Below are positions 1 to 9,278 of a stretch of 64,000 bases of DNA, one piece after another. The notes below the pieces were generated by a model. That model had not been told where the DNA came from, did not search any database, and saw only the letters and a program-made list of their open reading frames with translations. Each line of letters begins with the position of its first letter. The first letter of the stretch is position 1. This stretch comes from Anaerolineae bacterium (GTDB lineage: Bacteria > Chloroflexota > Anaerolineae > Aggregatilineales > Ch27): positions 205,605-269,604 of the forward strand of contig JABLXG010000001.1 in NCBI GenBank assembly GCA_013178165.1, in the 5' to 3' direction. The translations under genes were made by a program, and so were the position numbers.

Positions 1-114
1 AACCATCAGGAAAACCTTGCATTCCGGCATGGGTGGCTGGCCGGTTTTCTGGCCGGGCGCATACCATCTGGCGCCCCGCCTTTTCAACTTGGTGGCCAGT
101 GGGGACACAAGGCC

Positions 115-882
115 GTGATCGGTGTGACCGGCAATATTGCCGTGGGCAAGAGCACTGTTCTGGCGATGCTGGGCAGCCTTGGCGCACACGTTATTGATGC
201 CGACAAGATCGTTCATCGGTTACGCCAACCCGGCGCGCCGGGCTACAACGCCCTGATTGAGCTTTTGGGCACGGACATCCTGCTGCCGGATGGTCGTGTC
301 GATACGGCCCAGCTGGCCAGAAGGGCTTTCGACGATGCCCAGACCTTGAGCCAGTTGGAAGGAATCTTCCGTCCGCTGGTAGTAGCAGAAGTTGCCCGTC
401 AGGGTTGGGCCTGCAGGAGCGAAGTGGTGGTGATTGAGGCGATCAAATTACTGGAGGGCGAACTGCGGACCCAGGTGGATCAGGTATGGGTAGTAGATGC
501 ATCGCGCGCGCAACAGATCGAACGCCTGATGGCTGCGCGTGGCCTCAGCCGACAGGAGGCTGAACGACGCATCGATGCCCAGAGTCCTCAGGAAGAAAAG
601 CTGGCTCAGGCGGACGTCGTCATTCGCAACGATAGCGATCGCTCAGCGGTATGGCAACAGGTCATTACGGCCTGGGCAGATGTGCTTCAAGCGCTGTGGC
701 ATCGGGGATGGCTCAAGGACGATCTGGTCGAGCGATTCATTGGGGCGCATGTCGCCGGGGAAAGCTCTTTGATCTCGCTCGCGGAGTTCTACTTGGCTTT
801 GAAGCGCCTTGCCAAACCCATGGAAACTGCCCCGCTAACACGAGATCAGGCTGTTGCACTGCTGGATAGTTATACAGCATAA
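115..882 (+). CDS. coaE: Dephospho-CoA kinase (last step of CoA synthesis)
   Basis: The product phosphorylates the 3'-OH of dephospho-CoA. The N-terminus carries the P-loop GNIAVGKST (residues 6-14), followed by the DAD segment typical of CoaE (HVIDADKIVH). The usual family length is about 200 residues; this one has 255, with roughly 55 extra C-terminal residues of no recognised domain. The start used is GTG at 115. However, the same frame is open to the window edge without an upstream ATG, GTG or TTG, so the true start may lie outside the window. It converges with the serine hydrolase gene that follows. Family assignment is firm; the start is not. Confidence 0.9.
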   Translation: MIGVTGNIAVGKSTVLAMLGSLGAHVIDADKIVHRLRQPGAPGYNALIELLGTDILLPDGRVDTAQLARRAFDDAQTLSQLEGIFRPLVVAEVARQGWACRSEVVVIEAIKLLEGELRTQVDQVWVVDASRAQQIERLMAARGLSRQEAERRIDAQSPQEEKLAQADVVIRNDSDRSAVWQQVITAWADVLQALWHRGWLKDDLVERFIGAHVAGESSLISLAEFYLALKRLAKPMETAPLTRDQAVALLDSYTA

Positions 883-921
883 GTAGCGGGCTTCCCGGCA
901 AAGTCCTGCCCTGTCGTTTGC

Positions 922-2679
922 TCAGTTAATCGGCGGGAGGTCCCAGCGCTGCAGTTCATCAAGAAGGGGGTTATCCTCAAGCCGGCAGGTTTCATCAACG
1001 GTTTCTGGATGGATGGCATTCAGTGGGGCGTCTGGATTGTAAGCGTTGTAGATCATGCGGGTGATCTCCGCCATAGCCGGCCAGGAGACTTCGTAGGGGA
1101 GCCACTGTGGTTGGTGGAGAGCCATTACCAGGACGAAGTCTCCGCCCGGTGTGAAGATGATCGCGGCATCGCCATGTGTGTCGTCGATCCAACCGTGCTT
1201 ATGGGCGACGCGGGTACCGGCAGGAACACCTGCTTCGGTTAGCACGTTGATCTGATTGCGGCTCATTGCCAGGATGATCTGGCGGCATTCTGTCGGTGTG
1301 AAGTCGCCCGGAAATACTTCCTGCAGTGGGCCGCTTCCATCGGCGGCACACTGATAGATCGCTCCCAGCAACCAGCCCAGATTCTCCGGAGTCATCTGGT
1401 TGAAGGGATCGGGCTCTGCCCTGCTCTGGTCTGCTGATGTTCTGGGCGTGACAACAGAACGGTTTTCTACCGGTTCATCGCCCAGCTTGAAAGGCGCCAC
1501 CAGGAAGGTGTCGGTCAACCCCAGTTTGTGCAGTGTATCGGTTACCTGCGCAGCGCCAGCAAAGGCATCTCCGTTTCCCAGAATGGACAGTAATTCGTTC
1601 GCCGTGTGGTTGCCGCTACAGATCATGGTATTGGTGATAGTCTCGGCCTGGAGGGCATCAGCAGGACGATTGGCCTGGCGGTAGAACTCCAGCAGAATCG
1701 GGATTTTGATCAGACTCATGCCACTGTAAGCAATTCCGCGACCGAGCGAGATGCTCTGGCCGCTAGCCAGATCCAGCAGAAAAAGCGAGGCAAGCCGGTT
1801 TTCTTCCGGGACAAAGCCGAGGTCAAGCAAATAATGAAGAATGCTATCTCCCAGCGCTGGCAGATTGACTGCCCTGTCCAGCGCTGTGCTGGTGGCATCC
1901 TGACTGGCAGCAGGCCAAGGTGGTATGGCGGTCACGACGAAAGGCGGGGTCGGAGTGAGCGTTGGCCATTCGACCTGCTCGATCGTGATGACTGGCAGGT
2001 TGTAGAGGTCTCCGGTGATCCGCACGACATCGGCAAACACCCAGCCGGCTCCCTCCGGGGCGGCGGGAAATTCGATCAGTAGCCAGGGGTACAGCGCATG
2101 GCGGCTGATGACTGGAAAGCGTTCGCCGGGTTGAATCTGGCCAATGCGCGGGTAGTCAACTCCTGGCCCAAACCGCACGTTGATCTCAGCGTCAGCCTCT
2201 ACGTACACTCTGGCTACGGCAGGCAAGGTGGCCGTGGGTGCCTGGCGCGGGTCGGTGACTGTGGCAGGCGGGACAGGTGTAAAGGAGCCGCTGAACACAA
2301 CTGTGCTAGTGATATATGGGAGCTGGGTCAGCGAACCGCTCACTGTAACCAGGTCAATGAAAACCCAGGCCTGGCCGCCCGGAGCAGGGGGATAGGCAAT
2401 CAGCAGCCATGGGACTAACTCATGGCGTGCGATGACCTGATAACGCGTTCCGGCGACGATCTGACCGAGTACAGGGTACTCAATTCCCGGCCCGGCACGC
2501 AGGTTGGCTTCTCCGAGCGCCTCAGCGAAAATCCCGGTGGGGGTCAGTTGAGTAGGCGGTGCGCCGGAGACAACGGGGAGCGACAACAGACCCAGCAACC
2601 CGGCGCATAAAACGAGTAGGCCAGAAAACCGCAACAAGAGGTGCAGCGCATGCTGCCTGGAGATATCACCTGTCATCAT
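922..2679 (-). CDS. Exported SH3b-SH3b-serine hydrolase (class A beta-lactamase fold)
   Basis: 585 residues. A hydrophobic export segment lies at about 16-40, then two bacterial SH3 domains (about 50-115 and 155-225, both with the N[LV]R.GPG pattern), a Pro/Thr linker, and a beta-lactamase-like domain from about 275. The penicillin-recognising motifs can be read in order: S322-x-x-K325 (SLIK), S355-G-N357 and K494-H-G496, the last in place of KTG. The protein is therefore probably an extracytoplasmic serine hydrolase or DD-peptidase-like enzyme tethered to the wall by SH3b domains. Beta-lactam resistance is not implied. The neighbouring SH3b and LCP genes suggest a wall-related locus. Confidence 0.85.
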   Translation of the reverse strand: MMTGDISRQHALHLLLRFSGLLVLCAGLLGLLSLPVVSGAPPTQLTPTGIFAEALGEANLRAGPGIEYPVLGQIVAGTRYQVIARHELVPWLLIAYPPAPGGQAWVFIDLVTVSGSLTQLPYITSTVVFSGSFTPVPPATVTDPRQAPTATLPAVARVYVEADAEINVRFGPGVDYPRIGQIQPGERFPVISRHALYPWLLIEFPAAPEGAGWVFADVVRITGDLYNLPVITIEQVEWPTLTPTPPFVVTAIPPWPAASQDATSTALDRAVNLPALGDSILHYLLDLGFVPEENRLASLFLLDLASGQSISLGRGIAYSGMSLIKIPILLEFYRQANRPADALQAETITNTMICSGNHTANELLSILGNGDAFAGAAQVTDTLHKLGLTDTFLVAPFKLGDEPVENRSVVTPRTSADQSRAEPDPFNQMTPENLGWLLGAIYQCAADGSGPLQEVFPGDFTPTECRQIILAMSRNQINVLTEAGVPAGTRVAHKHGWIDDTHGDAAIIFTPGGDFVLVMALHQPQWLPYEVSWPAMAEITRMIYNAYNPDAPLNAIHPETVDETCRLEDNPLLDELQRWDLPPIN

Positions 2680-2747
2680 GGGGCAAAATCATAACGCGAA
2701 AGCGCCTGTTTGCCAGGTACTATGGCGGGAAAAACAGCGGAGGTTCT

Positions 2748-2778
2748 TTGGACACAAAAGGCAGGACAATTGTACAAT
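2748..2778 (+). promoter_or_regulatory. Possible sigma70-type promoter of the SH3b protein gene
   Basis: TTGGAC (2748-2753) and TACAAT (2773-2778) are separated by 19 bp, longer than ideal. The -10 lies 46 bp before the ATG at 2825. Seen by eye only. Confidence 0.35.
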
Positions 2779-2824
2779 ACTGGCAAGTGAACTCGTACTT
2801 GAGCGCTCAACCGAGGAGTCCGCT

Positions 2825-3832
2825 ATGAAAAGCCGTCCGCACCACCTTATCGGCGTCATGCTGCTGGTCCTTGGCCTGTTGTTGCCAGTGTCGTTGGTTC
2901 TGGGGCAGGGGGGGGATGAGACTGCCAGTGTGATTTCCCGCGCCCCCCTGCACGCTGGCCCGTCTGCGCCATCGGAGACCATTGCGATGCTCCCACGTGG
3001 TACCCTGCTCTTTGTCAAGGGTATGGACGAGAGTCTGAAGTGGGTTGAGGGGGAAACGACCGATGGACTCACAGGATGGGTACATGTTGATCATCTGCGC
3101 CTGAACGGGCCATATATTCCGCCAGCGGATGGCTTCACCGGCACGGCTATTGATGGCAGGCCCGATGACTGGGATCGTTTCCTGAGGCCGTATACTGATG
3201 AAACTGGGGACAGTGCAGGCGCTGTTGACATCACTGCAGTGCGCTCCTTCCTGAACGATCAGTATCTCTACGTGCTGGTTGAAGTTCAGGGAGACCCGGC
3301 CGATGTGGACCTGCTGCTGCTGGATATTGTGACCAACAACCAGGGGGTGTATAGCACGTATCAATACGCCCTGCCCAGGCTGCGCGCAGGCACCGTGTTT
3401 GTGATCAGTCCGGATGCGGCTCAGGCGCGCGCCGCTGCCGGTGTAGTCACTGCCCGTGATATTGCTCTCGAACTGCGGATGCCTCTGACTCTGCTGGATA
3501 ACCCACCGGCACTCAACCTTGTTGCCGTGCGCATCGAGGAAGGGGAAACAGTCACTGACGAACTGGCAGCGGTAATGCCGGCTGTCGTTACGGTAGAAAC
3601 AGAACCGCCACTCAATGGCGCGATCGCCAACTTCCGGGTGAACTTTCGCGCAGCGCCACGGGATGGGCGGGTGATCACCGTGCTGGACCCGGGCACGATG
3701 TTCAGCCTCAGGGGGCGCACTGCTGATGGTGAATGGCTGCTGGTGCGGCGAGAGGACGCCTCCCAAGGCTGGGTGGCGGCCCAGTATGTTCAGACCGAGC
3801 TGGATATCAACGCTTTGCCGGTTGTGGAGTAG
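2825..3832 (+). CDS. Exported protein with two SH3b domains around a CBM9/DOMON-like domain
   Basis: 335 residues from ATG 2825, chosen because the signal peptide (hydrophobic core about residues 9-26) begins here; the frame is open further upstream but that part is not signal-like. The first SH3b domain spans about 33-93. It is followed by a segment beginning IDGRPDDWD, which resembles the start of CBM9/DOMON-like ligand-binding domains. A second SH3b domain lies at about 260-325 (N.R..P..G..I pattern). No catalytic motif is visible. Role unknown, probably wall or glycan binding outside the membrane. A terminator follows. Confidence 0.75.
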   Translation: MKSRPHHLIGVMLLVLGLLLPVSLVLGQGGDETASVISRAPLHAGPSAPSETIAMLPRGTLLFVKGMDESLKWVEGETTDGLTGWVHVDHLRLNGPYIPPADGFTGTAIDGRPDDWDRFLRPYTDETGDSAGAVDITAVRSFLNDQYLYVLVEVQGDPADVDLLLLDIVTNNQGVYSTYQYALPRLRAGTVFVISPDAAQARAAAGVVTARDIALELRMPLTLLDNPPALNLVAVRIEEGETVTDELAAVMPAVVTVETEPPLNGAIANFRVNFRAAPRDGRVITVLDPGTMFSLRGRTADGEWLLVRREDASQGWVAAQYVQTELDINALPVVE

Positions 3833-3853
3833 GCGCTGTAGATTCAGTCTGCG

Positions 3854-3885
3854 GGCCGGGCGAATAACCCGGCCTGTTTTGTTGG
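3854..3885 (+). terminator. Rho-independent terminator after the SH3b protein gene
   Basis: A perfect 7 bp GC stem GGCCGGG/CCCGGCC (3854-3860 with 3868-3874) with a 7 nt loop is followed by TGTTTTGTT. Confidence 0.7.
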
Positions 3886-4018
3886 GAAGGCATCGGAAGG
3901 GTTTCAGATTCATCTTGCCCGACGATCAGCCACCGATTGTCTTACACTCTGACCAGTAGCCTGCTCAACTGGCCTATACTGGGGTCAGTCTGTTCTTGTG
4001 CGGAGGCAGGAGACAGGT

Positions 4019-5425
4019 ATGCGGCGTGATCCCAGGCGAGTATGGCGCGGATGGACAGGGCTAGCGCTGGTGTGCACGCTCCTGCCCGCTATGACGCTGG
4101 TTACTGTCTGTTACGGCTGGTGGTCGCCAATGTCGATAGTGGCTGCCCAGTCGCCCACGCAAACGCCGGCGGAGACTTTCACGCCGTCGAGCGAAGTGCC
4201 CGTGACGGCTATTCCGCCAGCAATGCCGCTGGTCAATGCTGCCAGAGACGATGACGCATTGAATATCTTACTCCTTGGCAGCGATACCACGAATCCTGTC
4301 AATGCTGGCCGCACTGATGCCATCATGGTCGCTTCGATCAACCGGACGCATGGGACGGTGAGCTTGCTTTCCATCCCGCGTGATCTGTTTGTCTACATTC
4401 CCGGTTGGACGATGCAGCGCATCAACACCGCCTTTGGCTACGGAGAGCAGATCGCATCCAGCTATGGCTACACGCTCCTCAAAGAGACGCTGCGCTACAA
4501 CCTGGGTTTGAGGATCGATCATTACGCGCGGGTGGACTTCAACGATTTTCAAACCATCATCGATGCGCTGGGTGGAGTGGAGATCACGGTAGATTGTGCG
4601 CTGCAGGACTGGATACTCAAAGCTCCTGATCTCGACCCGCAGAACGAGGAGAACTGGGAGTTACTGACTCTGCCCGTTGGCGTGCATGTGCTGGATGGTC
4701 GCACGGCGCTATGGTACGCCCGCAGCCGAAGAACCAGCAGTGACTTCGACCGCGGTCGGCGGCAGCAGGACCTCGTCAGGGCGATTGGGTTGCGATTGCG
4801 CCAGTTGGGCCTTTTGGAACAGGTCAGCGTGCTGTGGGGGCAGGTGACAGACATTGTGGAGACCGATCTACAGGTGCAGGATGTGTTGGAACTTATCCCG
4901 GTAGCTCTGACGCTGGATTCTGATCGCATCGCGCAGTACGTGTTTGTACCGCATGTCCATGTTGAGTCGTGGCTGACACCTTCCGGCGCGGCTGTGCAAT
5001 TACCGATTGGCGAGGCGGTGGAGGCGCTGATGCGCCAATTTCTGCAGCCGCCAACGGCGAACCGGCTGGTGCGAAGCGGCCCTCGTGTTGAGATCGTCAA
5101 TGCTACCGGTTATGCGGGAATGGATCGTGTTGCTGCCGACTTGCTGGCCTGGGAGGGGTTCCATGCCATAGCTGCTGGCGCAGAAAACCGTTACGCGGCA
5201 CAAACCACAGTCTATGATTTCACGGGGCGGATCAAGGGCGGCATCCTTGATGAATTGCTGGTTGCGCTGCATTTGCCATCTGCGCCGGTCGTGGTGTCTC
5301 CCGATCCGGGCCGAACGACGGACTACCGGATCATCCTGGGCGGGGATTACCGGACCTGCCACCACAATGTCATGCCGCCGGTGCCTACGCCGACTTCGGC
5401 CCCTGATAGCGCAAGCGCACCGTAA
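4019..5425 (+). CDS. LytR-CpsA-Psr (LCP) family protein with LytR C-terminal domain
   Basis: LCP enzymes transfer lipid-linked glycopolymers onto peptidoglycan on the outer face of the membrane. A short basic N-terminus leads into one membrane segment, then a low-complexity Thr/Pro stretch, then the LCP core with the expected blocks: LLLGSD, GRTDAIMV, SIPRDLFV, the FNDFQTIIDALGGVEI block and the Arg-rich YARSRR...DFDRGRRQQ. The C-terminal roughly 100 residues (EIVNATG onward) match the LytR C-terminal domain. ATG 4019 is chosen over GTG 3998 because AGGAG (4008-4012) sits 6 nt upstream. It converges with the IMPACT gene, with 5 bp between the stops. Confidence 0.9.
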   Translation: MRRDPRRVWRGWTGLALVCTLLPAMTLVTVCYGWWSPMSIVAAQSPTQTPAETFTPSSEVPVTAIPPAMPLVNAARDDDALNILLLGSDTTNPVNAGRTDAIMVASINRTHGTVSLLSIPRDLFVYIPGWTMQRINTAFGYGEQIASSYGYTLLKETLRYNLGLRIDHYARVDFNDFQTIIDALGGVEITVDCALQDWILKAPDLDPQNEENWELLTLPVGVHVLDGRTALWYARSRRTSSDFDRGRRQQDLVRAIGLRLRQLGLLEQVSVLWGQVTDIVETDLQVQDVLELIPVALTLDSDRIAQYVFVPHVHVESWLTPSGAAVQLPIGEAVEALMRQFLQPPTANRLVRSGPRVEIVNATGYAGMDRVAADLLAWEGFHAIAAGAENRYAAQTTVYDFTGRIKGGILDELLVALHLPSAPVVVSPDPGRTTDYRIILGGDYRTCHHNVMPPVPTPTSAPDSASAP

Positions 5426-5430
5426 CGCGC

Positions 5431-6057
5431 CTATGCTTCATCCGTGTCCAGGCGTACCGGCGACACTCTGCCAGCGGTTAGTTCAGATACCTCGGCAGCC
5501 AGCGCAGGGAGGTCGTCTACAGGAAGGCGGGCAAACAGGGTCACCGCAGCGCCAAAACTCTGCTCCTGGACTTCGGCGTTATAGCGGGTCAGCAGACGCT
5601 GTATCTGTTCGAAGAATGTATAGGGGAATTCCAGCCCGATGGTGGCTTTAGGGATGCGACGTTCACGGGGCAGGGCAGCCAGCGCCTCGCGGGCGGCATT
5701 GCCGTAGGCGCGTACTAGCCCGCCCGTACCCAGCTTAGTGCCGCCAAAGTAGCGGGTCACCACAATCACCACATCGCCGAGGTCGGCACCACGCAAAACG
5801 GCCAGGACGGGCGGCCCGGCGGTGCCGCTTGGCTCACCGTCGTCGGTCATGCCTTCGATGACGCTACTTCCGTAGCCGATCTTGAACGCATAGACATGGT
5901 GAGTGGCGTCCGGCATTTCTGCACGTACGGCAGCGATGAAGGCTTTAGCTTCCTCTACCGAACGGGCAGGGCCAACTGTGGCAATGAAGCGTGAATTAAC
6001 CACTCGATTCTCGATCCGGATCGTCTCAGCTGGTACCTCGTAACCACTCTGGCTCAT
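5431..6057 (-). CDS. IMPACT/YigZ family protein
   Basis: 208 residues. The N-terminal domain shows the family signature (HHVYAFKIG, DDGEPSGTAG, VVTRYFGGTKLGTGGLVRAYG), followed by a short C-terminal alpha/beta domain as in YigZ. In eukaryotes IMPACT modulates the Gcn2 response; the bacterial role is not settled. It is the last gene of the minus-strand repair operon, 15 bp after recJ, so it is probably co-transcribed with it. Confidence 0.88.
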   Translation of the reverse strand: MSQSGYEVPAETIRIENRVVNSRFIATVGPARSVEEAKAFIAAVRAEMPDATHHVYAFKIGYGSSVIEGMTDDGEPSGTAGPPVLAVLRGADLGDVVIVVTRYFGGTKLGTGGLVRAYGNAAREALAALPRERRIPKATIGLEFPYTFFEQIQRLLTRYNAEVQEQSFGAAVTLFARLPVDDLPALAAEVSELTAGRVSPVRLDTDEA

Positions 6058-6072
6058 ATTAGAAGAACCCTG

Positions 6073-8403
6073 TTACACTAACAGGCTGGTGAGATCGGCG
6101 CGACGGTGGAAACGGCGATAACTATCGGATTCAGCCGACAGAAACTGGAAGGCTTCTCTGGCCTCAAGCGCATCGTATTGTGTTTTAGATGTGGGATGAG
6201 GTTGGTCGATGGTCACGCCTTCATCACTTTCCGAGAGGCCGATGACGTTTTCAGCGGCCAGCAGGCGCAGCCCCCAGAGGATGGCTTCACGCGTCAGGCC
6301 GATTGCCCCGGCCATTCTATCCAGATCGGCATGGCCTGCCAGATGCGAAAGGGTATAGCGGCAAAGGCCAAGCAATTCGCGCAGACGGCGGTTCAGATCA
6401 GCGGGCGGCAAAGGAACCCAGCCGATATACAGGCGCCGGGCCTGTGTCGTCTCCAGCGCAGCGTTCAAGACGCTCTGTGCCGGTGGCGCTGTGTAGATGA
6501 GGAGAGCTTCTGCCGGGCGCAGTTCATGGCGGCGTCGACCACGAGTCTTTGCAGTGTGTTCCCCTTCTGCCCAGATCAGGCCGTCCGGTTCCTTTTCAGC
6601 AAATGCACGTAGCAGATCTTCAGCAGGCATCTGTCTCCAGTCTTCGACTGTCCAGGCTGAGACGGGCGGTGCGGCAACCGCGACTGGCACACGTTCGCGC
6701 AGGTGGACAAGGGTCAGAGCAACCTGGCGGCGGCCCTGGTAGATATCCCATCCAATATTGAATGCAATATCGACCTGCCCGCTTGGAGCGTGGTGCTCCG
6801 CGCCGCGCCACCAGATGATCTGGCAGGAGGCGCCAGCGCTATCGGTGACGGTCAGCTTGCGGTGCAGTTGCTCCAGGCCAATGGTCTGATACCTGCTGAT
6901 AGTGAGGTCAGTTGCCATCAACGTGACCGGCGGATTGCCCTGGCCAAAAGGCGCCAGCCGCTCCAACTCCTCCGCCAGATTTTCGGTGATCTCTGACAGG
7001 GTTACGGTGGCATCGATGGTCAGGGTAGGGGTGGGGCGGATTGGCGCCTGCTCTTCCAATGTGCGCGACAGCCGCCGCCGGAACTGATCAATCCGGTCAA
7101 CTGGTAGACTCAGGCCCGCGGCGCCGGGATGACCGCCGTAGGCGGAAAGCAACTCAGCCTGAGCCGCAATCGCTGCGCCAATATCGTAGCCGGGAGCAGA
7201 GCGCGCCGAACCGCGGGCAATGCCCCCGCCCGGTTCTGAAGTCAGAAGAATGCAGGGGCGACCGTAGCGCCCGGCCAGTTCACCGGCGACAATCCCCAGC
7301 AGTCCCGCATGCCAGCCGGGCTGATATAACACCAGGGCCGGAAAATCCAGCAAGCCAGGGTCATTGCTAATCAGGTCTTGAGCGGCAGCTGTGATTGCCC
7401 GCTGGTCGTGCTGCCGTTTTCTGTTCAACCCTTCCAGGTTTGCTGCGATTACCCTGGCCTGCGTGTTGTCGCGGGTGGTCAGCAGTTCAACGGCCTGTGC
7501 AGCATCGTACAGCCGCCCGGCAGCATTGAGTCGAGGGGCAAGCTGAAAGCCGATTCCTTCTGCCGTCACATTCGCCAGATCGATCCGGGCAACATCTGCC
7601 AGAGCGCGCAGACCTTTGCGCTCTGTGCTCCTCAGGCGTTCCAATCCCATCTGCAGCAGGTAGCGTGTGTCGCGCCATTGTTCGGCCACATCAGCCACAA
7701 TGCCCAGCGCCACAAGATCGAGAAGGCATTCCAGTTCACTAACATCACGACCCAGGTGCGTGAATAGCCCTTCGACCAGCTTGTAGGCGACACCAACACC
7801 CGGCAGCGTGGTTAGCGGATGGCCGGCGGGCAGGCGTTTCGGGTTTAGCGCGGGGGCTGGCGGCAGAATGCCGTCGGGGGGCAGATCATGGTGATCGGTG
7901 ATGACGACTTTCACACCCTGCTCAAGCGCGCAGACGATAGCATCGTGTGCGGTGATCCCGGTGTCACAGGTGAGCAGTAGCGCCGGGCGGCGCTCAGCCA
8001 ATAGCGCTGTGAGCCGTTCCGTCTGGATGCCATGCGACTCGGTAAGGCGATGGGGAATGTAGAAACTGACCGGCGCTCCCAGCACTGTGAGCGCATCCAG
8101 TAACAGGGCGGTAGCAGTTTGCCCATCGACGTCAAAGTCGCCCCAGATCAGGATGGGTTGGCGAGCCATAACGGTCGTGGCTAGGACTTCCACAGCCTGG
8201 GCCATGTCAGGCAGGTCATCCGGTGGGGCAGGGTGGTAGCGGGTCGCATCAAGAAACGCTACGGCCTCAGCGGGCGTGGTTATGCCGCGCCGGGCGAGAA
8301 TCTGGGCAACCAGCGGATGGCCACCGATGACGCTGTGAAGTGTTTCGGCGGCGGTGACCGGCTCCTGCAGTTTCCACTGAAGATCAGCCATCTGGTTGAA
8401 CAT
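6073..8403 (-). CDS. recJ: Single-stranded-DNA-specific exonuclease RecJ
   Basis: 776 residues. The DHH-type phosphoesterase motifs are present: GDFDVDG around residues 88-94 (motif I, usually GDYDVDG), TCDTGI, and TDHHDLPPD (DHH). The glycine-rich DHHA1 region (YGGHPGAAGL) and an OB-fold segment (GLEQLHRKLTV) follow. RecJ degrades single-stranded DNA 5' to 3' in recombination and mismatch repair. The C-terminal roughly 200 residues go beyond the E. coli-like core, as in other long RecJ proteins. The gene starts 8 bp after the nuclease gene and belongs to the same operon. Confidence 0.93.
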   Translation of the reverse strand: MFNQMADLQWKLQEPVTAAETLHSVIGGHPLVAQILARRGITTPAEAVAFLDATRYHPAPPDDLPDMAQAVEVLATTVMARQPILIWGDFDVDGQTATALLLDALTVLGAPVSFYIPHRLTESHGIQTERLTALLAERRPALLLTCDTGITAHDAIVCALEQGVKVVITDHHDLPPDGILPPAPALNPKRLPAGHPLTTLPGVGVAYKLVEGLFTHLGRDVSELECLLDLVALGIVADVAEQWRDTRYLLQMGLERLRSTERKGLRALADVARIDLANVTAEGIGFQLAPRLNAAGRLYDAAQAVELLTTRDNTQARVIAANLEGLNRKRQHDQRAITAAAQDLISNDPGLLDFPALVLYQPGWHAGLLGIVAGELAGRYGRPCILLTSEPGGGIARGSARSAPGYDIGAAIAAQAELLSAYGGHPGAAGLSLPVDRIDQFRRRLSRTLEEQAPIRPTPTLTIDATVTLSEITENLAEELERLAPFGQGNPPVTLMATDLTISRYQTIGLEQLHRKLTVTDSAGASCQIIWWRGAEHHAPSGQVDIAFNIGWDIYQGRRQVALTLVHLRERVPVAVAAPPVSAWTVEDWRQMPAEDLLRAFAEKEPDGLIWAEGEHTAKTRGRRRHELRPAEALLIYTAPPAQSVLNAALETTQARRLYIGWVPLPPADLNRRLRELLGLCRYTLSHLAGHADLDRMAGAIGLTREAILWGLRLLAAENVIGLSESDEGVTIDQPHPTSKTQYDALEAREAFQFLSAESDSYRRFHRRADLTSLLV

Positions 8404-8411
8404 GCGTTGCC

Positions 8412-9278
8412 TCAGTAGGCGATCTCATCTACGTCTTCAAGACGGAGCGATTCCCAGTCTGGCTCAACATCGCCCAGATCGATCACGCGCTCATCGGTCT
8501 CGCGTCCGGCTGCGACGCCACGTCCGCATAGCGATCGGTAGACGCAGAAACTGCACAATCGTTCATCGGTGGTCATTTCCCAGGCGCCTGAGGTAAGGCG
8601 ATCTTCCGCCTCTCTCAGCAAGCTTTCCAGGTAAACTCGCGTCTGGTCATGCTGGGCCTGATCATAATGGAATACATGTGGCTGATCCGGGAAGTTGGCG
8701 AACCAGTAGACCATGCTCACCCGCGCTGGTTCCACCGGGCTGCCAAAGAAGCGCCCGGCAGCCTCAACCGTAACAAACGGATAGACCCGCGTCTGCAAGC
8801 GTTGAGCCATCGCCTCGCGGGAAGGGCGGAACCGGCCGGTCTTCCAGTCGACAATGACCAGCCGGCGTCCGGGGTCAACCGCCAGCAGGTCGATAACACA
8901 GACCAGACGCTGACCTCCCAGCGCTGTCGCCAGCCGTACTTCTGGAAGGACAACTTCCTGAGGCAGGTTGAGCGGCGGTTCCCGAAGAAAAGCATTCCAC
9001 CATGTGCGCAACTGATCCACAGAAAGACCTGTCTCAATGGCTTCTACCGGCACACCGGTATAGTAGCGTTCCAGTAGCCGGTGAAACTGCCTGCCGCGCT
9101 GGTTGTAGACTTCGCGCTCCAGGGCTGGCTCAACTTCGACAGCGGGCCAGGGTTGAGCATTCACGTATTGCAGCTCAAACCGGCGAGGACAATCGACCAG
9201 ATCCTGCAGCACACCCTGGCTGAACTCGAAGCCTTCGGGCAGCGTGGCTGCGCTGTGATCCTTGTGCATAGTCGCCAT
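8412..9278 (-). CDS. PD-(D/E)XK nuclease with AddB/Cas4-type Fe-S cysteines
   Basis: 288 residues. The RecB-type nuclease motif can be read as D130 ... D144-W-K146 (VIVDWKTGRF), with a helical Q-x-x-x-Y motif after it (QRLQTRVYPF). Four cysteines, C30 near the N-terminus and C242-x2-C245-x5-C251 near the C-terminus, match the 4Fe-4S arrangement of AddB and Cas4 nucleases. The start codon overlaps the stop of the upstream helicase (TGATG), implying translational coupling. I infer that it is the detached nuclease subunit of an AddAB-like end-processing complex. Confidence 0.85.
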   Translation of the reverse strand: MATMHKDHSAATLPEGFEFSQGVLQDLVDCPRRFELQYVNAQPWPAVEVEPALEREVYNQRGRQFHRLLERYYTGVPVEAIETGLSVDQLRTWWNAFLREPPLNLPQEVVLPEVRLATALGGQRLVCVIDLLAVDPGRRLVIVDWKTGRFRPSREAMAQRLQTRVYPFVTVEAAGRFFGSPVEPARVSMVYWFANFPDQPHVFHYDQAQHDQTRVYLESLLREAEDRLTSGAWEMTTDERLCSFCVYRSLCGRGVAAGRETDERVIDLGDVEPDWESLRLEDVDEIAY

